Source of the DNA: Agathobacter sp.
GTDB lineage: Bacteria > Bacillota > Clostridia > Lachnospirales > Lachnospiraceae
Reading direction: 5' to 3'
Assembly: GCA_022775045.1 (NCBI GenBank)
Contig: JALFLB010000060.1
Span: forward strand, 81,455 to 145,454
DNA length: 64,000 bases
The stretch's first letter is position 1. Every line of letters begins with the position of its first letter. The translations under genes were made by a program, and so were the position numbers. Below are positions 30,723 to 40,415 of the stretch, piece by piece. Under the pieces are notes generated by a model. It was given only the letters and a program-made list of their open reading frames with translations, was not told where the DNA came from and made no database searches.

Positions 30723-32267
30723 TTATGCAATTTCTTTCGAACTCTTTGCCAGTTCAAATTCATCCAAAATTTTCTGATCCGGAGCCTTCGTCAAAAGACT
30801 GACTACAATAATCACAAGCAATCCAAGCAAAAATGCCGGAAGCAGCTCATAGATTGCAAACACCCCTCCGAGTGGAGCGATAAGGTATTTCCACAAAAAA
30901 ACGCTGACACCACCTGCAATCATACCTGCAAGCGCTCCCTGCCAGGTCGTACGCTTCCAAAACAGTGCGCAAATCACAACCGGACCAAATGCGGCTCCAA
31001 ATCCCGCCCATGCAAACGATACAATCTCAAATACAGAACTGTCAGGATTTTTTGCAATAAAAACTGCAATCACTGCAATCACAATTACAGTAAGACGAGC
31101 GACCAGCATACTGGTCTTCTTGGACACGTTCATATGCAGTGCTTCCTGCATAATATTCTGGGAAACACTGGAAGATGCCGCCAAAAGCTGTGAATCAGCA
31201 GTAGACATCGTACTGGCAAGAATCCCTGCAAGAATCAGCCCTGCCATCAATGCCGGAAACACGCCGTAGGATGACAATAAATGCGCAATACGCACAATGA
31301 TTGTCTCAGCCTCCGACTTTCCGGAAAGCTGGCCGATAACTCCGTTTGCACTTAACGATCTTCCAACAACCCCAATCATAACTGCAAGTGCCATTGCAAT
31401 CACAACCCATACAGATGCAACTCTACGGGAAAGCTTTAATTTTTTCTCATCCTCAATGGCCATGAAGCGAAGCAGAATATGGGGCATACCAAAGTAACCA
31501 AGTCCCCATGCCAACGTTGATATAATCTGCAGGAAGCTATATGGCTGTGCTCCGCCTGCGGTCTCTACATATGTATGAGTCGCTGAAAAATATCCCGGAA
31601 GTGCCTTTGCATTTTCTATAACAGTGCCAACTCCTCCTGCCTGAATCGTTGAGAACACAAGAACGAACAAAATGGCCATTGTCATAATAATACTCTGAAT
31701 AAAGTCCGTTGTTGAGGCAGCAAGGAATCCTCCTGCCGCCGTATAGGCAACAATCACAATTGCGGACAAAATCATCGCTACAATATAATCAGCCCCAAAC
31801 AGGGAAAAAAACAATTTACCGCACGCCGCAAAACCGGATGCCGTATACGGAATAAAAAAGACAATGATAATAAACGCCGCAACTGCTGCAATGATATTCC
31901 GCTCATCCCCAAAGCGTCTTGAGAAAAACTGCGGAAGTGTAAATGACTTTGTCACATGCGTATAACGACGGAGACGCTTTGCTGTAAAAAGCCAGTTCAA
32001 ATAAGTTCCAACAGCCAGACCAATCACCGTCCAGCCCACATCAGCCACACCGCAGAGATATGCCAATCCCGGAAGCCCCATCAAAAGATAACTGGACATA
32101 TCGGATGCCTCAGCACTCATTGCAGTAACCAGAGGTCCGAGCTTTCGTCCGCCCAGATAAAAATCAGACACCGACTCGTTTTTCTTTGCGAAATGAAATC
32201 CTATCGCCAGTACCGCAAGCAAATACCCTACGATTGTAATCAAAATACAAATGGTTGATGAATTCAT
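30723..32267 (-). CDS. putP: Sodium/proline symporter (SSS family)
   Basis: 514 aa, SSS signature regions (SAEASDMSSYLLMGLPGLAY; AGILASTMSTADSQLL). Confidence 0.93.
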   Translation of the reverse strand: MNSSTICILITIVGYLLAVLAIGFHFAKKNESVSDFYLGGRKLGPLVTAMSAEASDMSSYLLMGLPGLAYLCGVADVGWTVIGLAVGTYLNWLFTAKRLRRYTHVTKSFTLPQFFSRRFGDERNIIAAVAAFIIIVFFIPYTASGFAACGKLFFSLFGADYIVAMILSAIVIVAYTAAGGFLAASTTDFIQSIIMTMAILFVLVFSTIQAGGVGTVIENAKALPGYFSATHTYVETAGGAQPYSFLQIISTLAWGLGYFGMPHILLRFMAIEDEKKLKLSRRVASVWVVIAMALAVMIGVVGRSLSANGVIGQLSGKSEAETIIVRIAHLLSSYGVFPALMAGLILAGILASTMSTADSQLLAASSSVSQNIMQEALHMNVSKKTSMLVARLTVIVIAVIAVFIAKNPDSSVFEIVSFAWAGFGAAFGPVVICALFWKRTTWQGALAGMIAGGVSVFLWKYLIAPLGGVFAIYELLPAFLLGLLVIIVVSLLTKAPDQKILDEFELAKSSKEIA

Positions 32268-32291
32268 AAATATCTCCTTTTCAACTTTAAT

Positions 32292-33263
32292 TTATTTTTT
32301 TGGGGATTGTTCCTTATGCCGATTTGATTTTGCCTGTCGGTTAATCAAACGTTCGATCAACTCCACCGACTCCTCAATTCCATAACAGGCGCTGTTGATG
32401 CACAAATCATAATTGATTGCATCTCCCCACCGCCTGCCCGTGTATGCATGATAGTAATCCTGATGCTTGTGATCCATCTTACGAATCATGTTGATTGCCT
32501 GTTTCAAATCCATATTCTTGACTTCCATCATGCGGCGTACACGAATAGCAAAAGGTGCTGTAATATAAATACTGATATGCGGAATATGCTGACCGGTCAG
32601 GACAACATCGGCACATCGCCCCATCACGATCATATCTTCCTGTTTCGCCAGTTCGCAGATGAGTGCGCTTTGTCTGAAAAACATGGCATCCTGTTTCGAT
32701 AATCCGTGATATCTGCTGAAATCATTGGTTTTCGGTCCATCCGCACCAAATTCTTTGACGTCCCTTCTCTCAAGAATCTGATTGAGCACAGCTTCATCAT
32801 AGTAATTAATCCGAAGTGATTCCGACAAAGCAAACCCAATATCCGTTCCTGCACTTCCATGAGAACGGCTGATACAGATAACAAGATGATCCTCATCCGA
32901 AAATTTCTTATTTAAAATGGAAGAATTTAAATCTGCCAGATCCTTGTCTACGATATCAACAGATCCAAAACTCTTAGGAAGGGATGCGATTTCTTCCAGA
33001 ATATCATTGTACTCAACCATCAGATCATGGCGTACCTGTTTATCCCGGATACTTCTTGCCATGTTACCAATCAATGCCATCTCACTTCGTAAAAGATGTC
33101 CCTGCGGATTCGACATGATCAGTATCAGCAACTCGTCAATATTATGCTTTTTGCTACCGGAAAAAGTTCTTCCCAGATCAGACCCGGACGCTTTGTATAC
33201 CATGGCATCCAATTCATAGATTCGAATGGCAAGCTTTAAACATTTTTCACGATCTTTTTCCAC
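32292..33263 (-). CDS. Cytidylate kinase-like family protein with N-terminal extension
   Basis: VICISRSHGSAGTDIGFALSESLRINYYDEAVLNQI ... VMGRCADVVL; preceded by about 120 aa of unrecognised sequence. Confidence 0.8.
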   Translation of the reverse strand: MEKDREKCLKLAIRIYELDAMVYKASGSDLGRTFSGSKKHNIDELLILIMSNPQGHLLRSEMALIGNMARSIRDKQVRHDLMVEYNDILEEIASLPKSFGSVDIVDKDLADLNSSILNKKFSDEDHLVICISRSHGSAGTDIGFALSESLRINYYDEAVLNQILERRDVKEFGADGPKTNDFSRYHGLSKQDAMFFRQSALICELAKQEDMIVMGRCADVVLTGQHIPHISIYITAPFAIRVRRMMEVKNMDLKQAINMIRKMDHKHQDYYHAYTGRRWGDAINYDLCINSACYGIEESVELIERLINRQAKSNRHKEQSPKK

Positions 33264-33276
33264 TGCGTTCTACCTC

Positions 33277-34626
33277 CTACAAAAAGAATACCAATGTATC
33301 CAGAATAAACAATGGTATTAAATACTTAAGCGAGCATAAAATATATCCAAAGAAGGATGGCATCTTAATACCATTTTCATCGGATATTGATTTTACCATA
33401 AAGTTCGGAGCATTTCCAATATAAGTGTTTGCGCCCATAAATACAGCACCACAGGAAATTGCAATCAGCATCTTGGTCGAAATCATTCCAACCGTCGTTG
33501 CGATACCGCTTGCTGCTCCCAACGTTCCCGCTGTCGTCAAAAATACCATATATGTTGGTGTATTATCAAGGAAACTTGACAACGCACCAGTTGCCCAGAA
33601 CATTTCCCATGGCTGTGTCAATCCAAGCTTTGCACCATTCGCTTTTAAAATCATCAGAGCCGGCTGCATGGTAATAAAGATACCAATAAACAACACTGCA
33701 ACCTCCTGAATTGCTCCCCATGTAAAGTGGTTCTTAGTACGTGTCTCCACCTTAGTAGTCTTAAAAGACAGAAAAGCTGCAAGCAAAATAATCATAATCT
33801 CTATCAAAGCCGGATAGGTCAGTTTGACACTTCCAAAAATCGGAATACCACGCACATTTCCGGCTGCATCCTGAAAAATTTTAAGTCCCGGAAGGGTTCC
33901 ACTCAAGATTACCGCCACAACAATCATAACCATAAAAATAATGTTATGAAGGCCGTTGATTTTAAAGGTTGTATTTGGCTTCGATATATCCGGACGCATA
34001 CCAAGTGCAATATCTCTACGATACGCCCTGCGATCGGTATAATAAAACACAATCAGCATAATAATCAAATTAAACAGTAAAATTGGGAACAGATGCAGAC
34101 TCCAGGTGAACGGCACTCCACGCATAAATCCCATCAAAAGAGGTGGATCTCCGATTGGTGTCAGACATCCTCCCATATTGGAAACCAAAAAAATGAAAAA
34201 AACCATAATATGGCTCTTATTCTTCCGCCATGAATTCATCTTAATCATCGGGCGCACCAAAAGCATACTTGCACCGGTTGTCCCAATACAGCTTGCAAGT
34301 AAAGTTCCAATACACAGCAAACCGGTATTCAGGCGTGGGGATCCTACAAGATCTCCTTCCAAATTAATATTACCAGACACACAGAAGAGACCAAAAAGCA
34401 AAACAATGAATGTGAGATAATCATCAATCAAACATTCCAAAACTGTCTCTGTCGCCTCCCCGGCTCCGAATTTCACTGCAAATGGTATGATAAAAAGCAG
34501 TGACCACGCAAGGACTGCCCACGGGCGATTCTTCTCCCACCATTCACCTTTTACAAGTGGAAGAATTGCAATACAAAGCAGGAGTCCTGCAAACGGAATA
34601 CATAACCAAAGTGGTATATTTTCCAT
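33277..34626 (-). CDS. NhaD/ArsB-like sodium:proton antiporter
   Basis: 449 aa, many TMs; SNMGGCLTPIGDPPLLMGFMRGVPF and FLDNTPTYMVFLTTAGTLG motifs. Confidence 0.85.
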   Translation of the reverse strand: MENIPLWLCIPFAGLLLCIAILPLVKGEWWEKNRPWAVLAWSLLFIIPFAVKFGAGEATETVLECLIDDYLTFIVLLFGLFCVSGNINLEGDLVGSPRLNTGLLCIGTLLASCIGTTGASMLLVRPMIKMNSWRKNKSHIMVFFIFLVSNMGGCLTPIGDPPLLMGFMRGVPFTWSLHLFPILLFNLIIMLIVFYYTDRRAYRRDIALGMRPDISKPNTTFKINGLHNIIFMVMIVVAVILSGTLPGLKIFQDAAGNVRGIPIFGSVKLTYPALIEIMIILLAAFLSFKTTKVETRTKNHFTWGAIQEVAVLFIGIFITMQPALMILKANGAKLGLTQPWEMFWATGALSSFLDNTPTYMVFLTTAGTLGAASGIATTVGMISTKMLIAISCGAVFMGANTYIGNAPNFMVKSISDENGIKMPSFFGYILCSLKYLIPLFILDTLVFFL

Positions 34627-34788
34627 AATCGTTACCTCCTTATTAATCTGTGTCTATTTTACACCCCACTTTTCAAAAATGAAACCTACTATTTGTTAGA
34701 AATTTAACAAAGTATTTATATATTTTTTAGTAATTATTGTATGAATCATACAGAGTCCAAAATCCTCTCACCGCTTCTGCCTAAAATG

Positions 34789-34826
34789 AAGAGAAGCCAA
34801 CCTGCTTTCACAGGATGGCTTCTCTT
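34789..34826 (-). terminator. Terminator-like hairpin downstream of murI
   Basis: AAGAGAAGCCA-A-CCTG-CTTTCA-CAGG-A-TGGCTTCTCTT inverted repeat. It lies about 170 bp beyond the murI stop. Confidence 0.55.
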
Positions 34827-34994
34827 CGAGGAGTTTAGTTATGAAAATGTTTATTAAATAAAAAGGGAATAATGTAAAGGAATGATTTCCGTTTACAAGA
34901 TATAGTATATGCACAAATTGTGTCCTTAATATGTACGTTTTGAAAAACATTTCTAAAATCCCATTAAAAAATTTTATAAACATTTTAGATTTGT

Positions 34995-35798
34995 CTATAA
35001 GTCCAGCAAACGCCGACACAAATCGACTTTTCGTTCATCCGTAAGACTGTTTTCAAAAAGGATTTCACCCTTCCGCTGTTCATGGCGCAACAGTCCCTTC
35101 TCTTCCAATCGACGGCGCATTTCACGGGCGGTTCCCTCTCCTCCGTCAAAGATGCGCACCTTATCCCCGAGCACCTGTTGAATCTGCTTTCTTGCAAACG
35201 GATAATGGGTACATCCAAGCACTGCTGCATCCACATGGTTATTACTGTAGGAATACAGAAGATCCTGCAAATACTTATGAAGATCCTCACCGTCAAGATC
35301 ACCTCGTTCTATAAAATCCATAAGCCCCGGACACGGAAGCGGTATAATCTCTGCCTCCTCTTCATAACGTTCCATTAGACGATGAAATTTATCCTCACGA
35401 ATTGTCATTGGTGTCGCCATAACCAGCACCCGTGGATGCTCCATACATAAAACCGCCGGTTTTACCGCCGGCTCAATTCCCACAATTGGAATATATGGAT
35501 ACATTTCCCGGAGAACGCGCACAGCCGCACTGGTGGCAGTATTGCAGGCAACTACCAGTCCCTTTGCTCCCTGGTCAAACAACTGTCTGGCACACGAAAT
35601 AGTCAAACTGCGAACCTCTTCCTTATCTTTGGTTCCATAAGGTACATTCTTCGAATCTCCGAAATAAATAAAATCCTCATCCGGCATGATCTTAATTAAT
35701 TCCCGCAGCACACTGACTCCACCAACCCCGGAATCAAATACCGCTATAGGATGCGTTTTCTGTAATATATAGCTCACCTGATTTTGTTTCCTTTCCAC
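34995..35798 (-). CDS. murI: Glutamate racemase
   Basis: VFDSGVGGVSVLREL, VACNTATSAAV, GCTHYPF motifs. Confidence 0.96.
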   Translation of the reverse strand: MERKQNQVSYILQKTHPIAVFDSGVGGVSVLRELIKIMPDEDFIYFGDSKNVPYGTKDKEEVRSLTISCARQLFDQGAKGLVVACNTATSAAVRVLREMYPYIPIVGIEPAVKPAVLCMEHPRVLVMATPMTIREDKFHRLMERYEEEAEIIPLPCPGLMDFIERGDLDGEDLHKYLQDLLYSYSNNHVDAAVLGCTHYPFARKQIQQVLGDKVRIFDGGEGTAREMRRRLEEKGLLRHEQRKGEILFENSLTDERKVDLCRRLLDL

Positions 35799-35873
35799 CT
35801 TAAAGGTATTGATTGAAAATAATACATACTATGTTATAATATATAAAGAGGATTCTATCATTGGAGGGAATAT

Positions 35874-36302
35874 ATGGCAACAGAGGAAGGTCTTTTTGGC
35901 AATTACAAAAAATGCGAGTTTTGCGGTCGCCCACTACCTGTTCATTTTGAGAGCAATCTTTGTCCCAAATGTCAGGACACACAGCTTTTTCGCCAGGTCA
36001 AGGAATTCATTCGCTCCAACGATGTGAATGAATATGAAGTTGCCGAGCATTTTCATATTCCCTTAAAGCAGGTAAAAGAATGGATTCGTGATGGCAGGAT
36101 TGAATACCGCACCGATGATCCGTCTAAAAATATATCCAGTATGCATTGTCAGCGCTGCGGTGCACCGATAACTTTCGGCACCCTGTGTTCCAAATGTTTA
36201 AAGGTTCTCAACGGCGGACATGGTACTTCTTCCAAGTCCGGCAGTATACAGAACGATTCCCGTATGCACTATCTTGACTCTGATGAAGAAAATCCTTTAT
36301 AG
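35874..36302 (+). CDS. Zinc-ribbon/HTH protein resembling flagellar operon protein (TIGR03826/YvyF-type)
   Basis: CEFCGRPLPVHFESNLCPKCQD zinc-binding region followed by HTH VAEHFHIPLKQVKEWIRDGRIEYR and a second CQRCG...CSKC. Confidence 0.75.
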   Translation: MATEEGLFGNYKKCEFCGRPLPVHFESNLCPKCQDTQLFRQVKEFIRSNDVNEYEVAEHFHIPLKQVKEWIRDGRIEYRTDDPSKNISSMHCQRCGAPITFGTLCSKCLKVLNGGHGTSSKSGSIQNDSRMHYLDSDEENPL

Positions 36303-36323
36303 CCCAATATCGATAACATAATT

Positions 36324-36352
36324 CATGCACAACAGAACTTCTGTTGTGCATG
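36324..36352. terminator. Terminator hairpin between convergent genes
   Basis: 12-bp stem CATGCACAACAG-AACTT-CTGTTGTGCATG followed by TTTTTT on the plus strand. Confidence 0.88.
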
Positions 36353-36356
36353 TTTT

Positions 36357-36857
36357 TTACGCCTGCCGACGAATCACTTTTTGCTTATATTTGACTTCCA
36401 CTGCATCCAGATATTTGTCATCCGGCTCAAATTTAATCAGTAACATACCCCCATCCTTCTGAATCACCATATCATAGGACGGACGTCCTTTTACCTTTGA
36501 AGTATAATCCTTCACCTTCAGACTGCTGTCATTCTCATACTTGTATACGCTACGGTCGCCTGCCGGTGCAATCTGAACCACATCCTCCATGGTATACACA
36601 CCAATTCTCTTACGACGGCTCTTGTTCATAATTTTGGCAAACCGGACCTCCCCGTCAAAATACGAGTACTCAAATTCCTTAAAGGAACAGAAGGTAAGGA
36701 AATACCATAGGCCTCCGAAGACGAGAACAAACGGCAACATAAACATAGTTACACAGGAAAGCAGCAGACAAAGTATGGCAAGCACCATAGAAAACACCGC
36801 TGCAAATACTGTCGCAAAAGATTTGCGAACAGGTACTAATACATAAACTTCATACAT
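36357..36857 (-). CDS. Hypothetical membrane protein (DUF6106-like)
   Basis: 166 aa; two TM segments and a C-terminal domain MVIQKDGGMLLIKFEPDDKYLDAVEVKYKQKVIRR. Confidence 0.65.
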   Translation of the reverse strand: MYEVYVLVPVRKSFATVFAAVFSMVLAILCLLLSCVTMFMLPFVLVFGGLWYFLTFCSFKEFEYSYFDGEVRFAKIMNKSRRKRIGVYTMEDVVQIAPAGDRSVYKYENDSSLKVKDYTSKVKGRPSYDMVIQKDGGMLLIKFEPDDKYLDAVEVKYKQKVIRRQA

Positions 36858-36985
36858 CTTTCGTTCTCCTTCTTATTCATACTACATTCATTATACCTTA
36901 CATTTCTTTTTTTTACCATAACATTATATTTTTTTAATAATCAGTATGATACAATGGAATAAATTCATTTTATTTGGGAGGAACT

Positions 36986-39100
36986 ATGAAATTTCATTTT
37001 ACCACACAGGAGTTATCCAATTTTGAGGAAAACATCCGACGCGAATGGGCAATGACCAACGGAATTGGCGGTTATGCCGGCGGATCTATCATCGGCGCGT
37101 GCAACCGCACACATCAGGGATACCTGATTGCAAGTCTGCATCCGCCTGTAGAACGCTTTCTGGTCTTCTCTAAAACAAACGAATGCCTGTTGCAAAACGG
37201 CAGTCTCTTTGATCTAACCACAGCGCAGCATGCTGGGGATACCATTGCCCAGACTGTTATTGAAACATCCGATATACCAGAGGAATATAAGCGGCCGGAC
37301 ACGGTCAATGTCGCATCGGACTTTGCCCCTCGCCGGCCTGTTTATACGCAGGGGCAGCGCTATCTGACAGATTTTATTTATGACGGAACCGTCTCCTTCC
37401 GATATCAGGCCGGACAGGTTACCATCGACAAACATCTGGCTCTGGTTCAGGGGGAGAATACTGTTGCAATCTCATACGATATTACAAATGCAGGTTCTGA
37501 AGCAGTATTTACCATCACCCCACTCATGAATTACCGTGATCACAGTGAAAGTTCCAGTCAGGACAGTCTTCAATTCTCAACTGTTTCCAACGACTTTTGC
37601 GGTTTCACGCTTCGCCCGAAAGCTGATCCCAACATACAGATCATTCTTGCCAGCAGCAATGGAACCTGTACGCCGCGCGAAGACTGTTTTGATGTCGATA
37701 TGCAGTATCAAACCGAGGTCGACAATGAGGTTCCAGGACTTGACACCCATTATTGTCCATATGATATCAGTTTTACCATTCCAAAAAAGGCAAGCCTGCA
37801 AATATCCCTGATCTGCTGTGTAGAATCTGATGACCAGGTTTTCGCTTATGGACTTCCTCAGCCGGAACTTGCACACGAACTGATCGAAAAGAAAAAGCGG
37901 TATCTGGACAATCAGATTAAGAATGCCGGATATAAAAACGATGACTTTGCCGGTGCTCTGGTTGTTGCGGCAGACCAATTTATTGCCTACCGCAGTTCCA
38001 CGCAGCTAAAGACTGTTCTCGCAGGGCTTCCATGGTTTACAGACTGGGGCAGAGATACTATGATTGCCTTTTCCGGTCTTACACTGGCAACGAAACGATT
38101 CACTGAGGCAAGAGAAATCCTTCTTACATTTGCAAAATATATCCATCATGGTATGGTTCCAAATATGTTTCCGGACAACGGACAGGCTCCTCTTTATAAT
38201 ACGGCAGATGCCTCTCTTTGGTATTTTTATGCTGTAGACCAGTATCTGAACTACACCGGAGATGCTTCCGATTACCATTTTATTCAAAAAGAAATTTATC
38301 CGGCTCTCAAGGAAATTATCCGTGCCTATCATGACGGTACCGATTTTTCCATCTATATGGATTCCGATTATCTGATCCATGCGGGAAGCGGAATCGATCA
38401 GGTAACCTGGATGGATGTCCGCGTCGGAGACTGGGTCGTTACTCCTCGCCATGGAAAGCCGGTTGAAATCAATGCTCTTTGGTATAACGCACTGCGTGTA
38501 ATGTCAGATTTATCCGCCCACTACGGCGAAGACAACCAGACATATCTTCAGCTTGCAAACTGCGTAAAGGAATCTTTCTGCCGCACCTTTTGGAATCCGG
38601 AAAAACAATGCCTGTATGATGTTGTCGACGGAGACACCAAAGACGACAGCATCCGGCCAAATCAAATTTATGCTGTATCGCTTCCTTATACGATGCTCCC
38701 TGCCGATCAGGCCCTTGCAGTAGTCCGCACCGTAGAAGAACAGCTCTATGCCGGACCTGGAATCCGTTCTCTTTCCAAGGATCACAAAGATTACCACGGA
38801 ATCTATTGCGGCAGCCTTCCAAAGAGGGATGCTGCTTACCACCAGGGAACTGCCTGGGGATATCTGATGGGCGCATTTATTACCGCTTATCTCAAAGTAC
38901 ATGGTCACTCCGAAGAGGCTCGCAAACAAGCTCTTTGCTATCTCGAACCGGTTCGTCATCATCTGACATCAGAAGGTTGTATTGGTTCTCTCTCCGAAAT
39001 ATTTGATGGCGATGCTCCACATACCTGCCGAGGCTGCTATGCTCAGGCCTGGAGTGTAGGAGAAATTCTCCGATGTTATACGGAAGATATCTTAAAATAA
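36986..39100 (+). CDS. Amylo-alpha-1,6-glucosidase / glycogen debranching enzyme family
   Basis: REWAMTNGIGGYAGGSIIGACNRTHQGYLIA N-terminus; AGLPWFTDWGRDTMIAFSGL and GSGIDQVTWMDVRVGDWVVTPRHGKPVEINALWYNAL motifs. Start ATG 36986 with GGGAGG RBS. Confidence 0.93.
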   Translation: MKFHFTTQELSNFEENIRREWAMTNGIGGYAGGSIIGACNRTHQGYLIASLHPPVERFLVFSKTNECLLQNGSLFDLTTAQHAGDTIAQTVIETSDIPEEYKRPDTVNVASDFAPRRPVYTQGQRYLTDFIYDGTVSFRYQAGQVTIDKHLALVQGENTVAISYDITNAGSEAVFTITPLMNYRDHSESSSQDSLQFSTVSNDFCGFTLRPKADPNIQIILASSNGTCTPREDCFDVDMQYQTEVDNEVPGLDTHYCPYDISFTIPKKASLQISLICCVESDDQVFAYGLPQPELAHELIEKKKRYLDNQIKNAGYKNDDFAGALVVAADQFIAYRSSTQLKTVLAGLPWFTDWGRDTMIAFSGLTLATKRFTEAREILLTFAKYIHHGMVPNMFPDNGQAPLYNTADASLWYFYAVDQYLNYTGDASDYHFIQKEIYPALKEIIRAYHDGTDFSIYMDSDYLIHAGSGIDQVTWMDVRVGDWVVTPRHGKPVEINALWYNALRVMSDLSAHYGEDNQTYLQLANCVKESFCRTFWNPEKQCLYDVVDGDTKDDSIRPNQIYAVSLPYTMLPADQALAVVRTVEEQLYAGPGIRSLSKDHKDYHGIYCGSLPKRDAAYHQGTAWGYLMGAFITAYLKVHGHSEEARKQALCYLEPVRHHLTSEGCIGSLSEIFDGDAPHTCRGCYAQAWSVGEILRCYTEDILK

Positions 39101-39103
39101 TCA

Positions 39104-39147
39104 TTATGACTCCTGCCAATCGATTGAAATTGGTTAGGAGTCATAAA
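39104..39147 (+). terminator. Terminator-like hairpin after the debranching enzyme gene
   Basis: TATGACTCCT-G-CCAAT-CGATTGAA-ATTGG-TT-AGGAGTCATA inverted repeat. Confidence 0.7.
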
Positions 39148-39160
39148 TTCAAAAAAGTCC

Positions 39161-39189
39161 TTGACAATTATATTATAGCTCTGTATAAT
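39161..39189 (+). promoter_or_regulatory. Consensus sigma-A promoter for the tRNA pair
   Basis: TTGACA-17 nt-TATAAT, both hexamers perfect, 53 bp upstream of tRNA-Phe. Confidence 0.88.
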
Positions 39190-39242
39190 AATTTATGTTC
39201 CGCGTGAGATTTCTCACAGCGACATGCAGGATTTCTTACGAC

Positions 39243-39315
<73 letters not shown>

Positions 39316-39320
39316 TTTAT

Positions 39321-39391
39321 GCGGGTGTAGTTCAATGGTAGAACACCAGCCTTCCAAGCTGGATACGTGGGTTCGATTCCCATCACCCGCT
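39321..39391 (+). tRNA. tRNA-Gly (TCC)
   Basis: GCGGGTGTAGTTCAATGGTAGAACACCAGCCTTCCAAGCTGGATACGTGGGTTCGATTCCCATCACCCGCT; full cloverleaf, anticodon loop CTTCCAA. Confidence 0.97.
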
Positions 39392-39397
39392 CTATTT

Positions 39398-39433
39398 TCT
39401 AGAGGAACCATTTGTAAATGGTTTCTCTTTTTG
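39398..39433 (+). terminator. Terminator after the tRNA pair
   Basis: AGAGGAACCATTT-GT-AAATGGTTTCTCTTTTTG. Confidence 0.85.
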
Positions 39434-39439
39434 TTTATT

Positions 39440-39482
39440 AAAAAGGAAAGGAACGTCTTCCGACATTCCTTTCCTTTCTTTT
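39440..39482 (-). terminator. Terminator of the DUF6465-like gene
   Basis: GGAAAGGAA-C-GTC-TTCC-GAC-A-TTCCTTTCC inverted repeat with flanking A/T runs. Confidence 0.7.
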
Positions 39483-39507
39483 ATATCATTTAAAATCTAA
39501 GATCATT

Positions 39508-39963
39508 TTAGAATAAATCTACACTACCGGAAAACTTATCATTGATAACATAATATGCCTTATACTCTTCCGGCTTAACGTAAATATTTAAGGTTCTGAT
39601 GCATCCAGCACGATGTCCCTCTGCTACAAACTGAGCCTTAACTTTATCCTCAAGTGAAACAAGACTCGTTTCCACGCTCTGATACTGGAGTACGATATCT
39701 GTCTTTGCTGCTTCCTTTTCCTTCTTAGCGGTTGTCTTCTTAGCAGACTTCTTAACCGTCTTCTTAACTTCCTCAGTTTTCTTTTCCGCTGCCTCTACTG
39801 CAGCCTCAGCCTTTTCCTCAACCTTTTCAACCGTCTTGGCTGCAGCTGTCTCAACCTTCTCTGCCACAGCTTCAACTGTCTTTGCTGCTTCCTGAACAGT
39901 TTCCTTCACTTCAGGCTTCACTGCCTTAGCCACTGCATTTGCCTTATTATACTTTTTCTGCAT
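39508..39963 (-). CDS. Lys/Ala/Glu-rich coiled-coil protein (DUF6465-like)
   Basis: Repetitive A/K/E/V-rich N-terminal 90 aa and a conserved-looking C-terminal domain (IVLQYQSVETSLVSLEDKVKAQFVAEGHRAG...YINDKFSGSVDLF type). Confidence 0.7.
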   Translation of the reverse strand: MQKKYNKANAVAKAVKPEVKETVQEAAKTVEAVAEKVETAAAKTVEKVEEKAEAAVEAAEKKTEEVKKTVKKSAKKTTAKKEKEAAKTDIVLQYQSVETSLVSLEDKVKAQFVAEGHRAGCIRTLNIYVKPEEYKAYYVINDKFSGSVDLF

Positions 39964-39991
39964 AATGAACCTCCTTCATTTCATCTCAAAA

Positions 39992-40246
39992 TTATTCACA
40001 TACTAAAAATTTCTCAATTGCAATAAGTGCTTCCTGCTCATCTGAACCTTCTGTCACAATGTCAACAGACATTCCCTCAGATGGATTGAAAGCCATAATT
40101 CCCATAATGCTCTTTGCATTAATCCGACGATTGTCGCTCTCTAATATAATGTCGCTATCAAACTTGCAGGCAACCTGAACAAGTTCAGCAATAGGATTAT
40201 CATGTTGTTTCGCAACATTAGAAACGATCACATTTTTCTTACTCAT
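39992..40246 (-). CDS. HPr-like phosphocarrier paralogue with degenerate active-site loop
   Basis: 84 aa; ELVQVACKFDSDIILESDNRRINAKSIMGIMAF...GSDEQEALIAIEKFL matches the HPr fold. The HARPA loop reads HDNPI; the Ser-46 region NAKSIMGIM is retained. Confidence 0.85.
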   Translation of the reverse strand: MSKKNVIVSNVAKQHDNPIAELVQVACKFDSDIILESDNRRINAKSIMGIMAFNPSEGMSVDIVTEGSDEQEALIAIEKFLVCE

Positions 40247-40415
40247 ACGCTCTCCCTTTCAAGTTCTGTACCACATACAAGAAAAATATATATCACTTCT
40301 ACCTCATTTGCAATATATGAACTTTATTTCTGTTAAAGTTTCACGAAGGAAACATTTACTAACTATGAGAATTGTTCAATTTCACAACGAAAGCAAATGA
40401 AAAATACATGTAAAA

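Noticed and set aside
34768-35019. 83-aa ORF downstream of murI
   Set aside because: Overlaps the murI 3' end and a terminator-like hairpin; low-complexity translation and no RBS.
39508-39963. Lys/Ala/Glu-rich protein considered as histone-like or phasin-like
   Set aside because: The low-complexity region alone cannot support either assignment; listed as a DUF6465-like coiled-coil protein.
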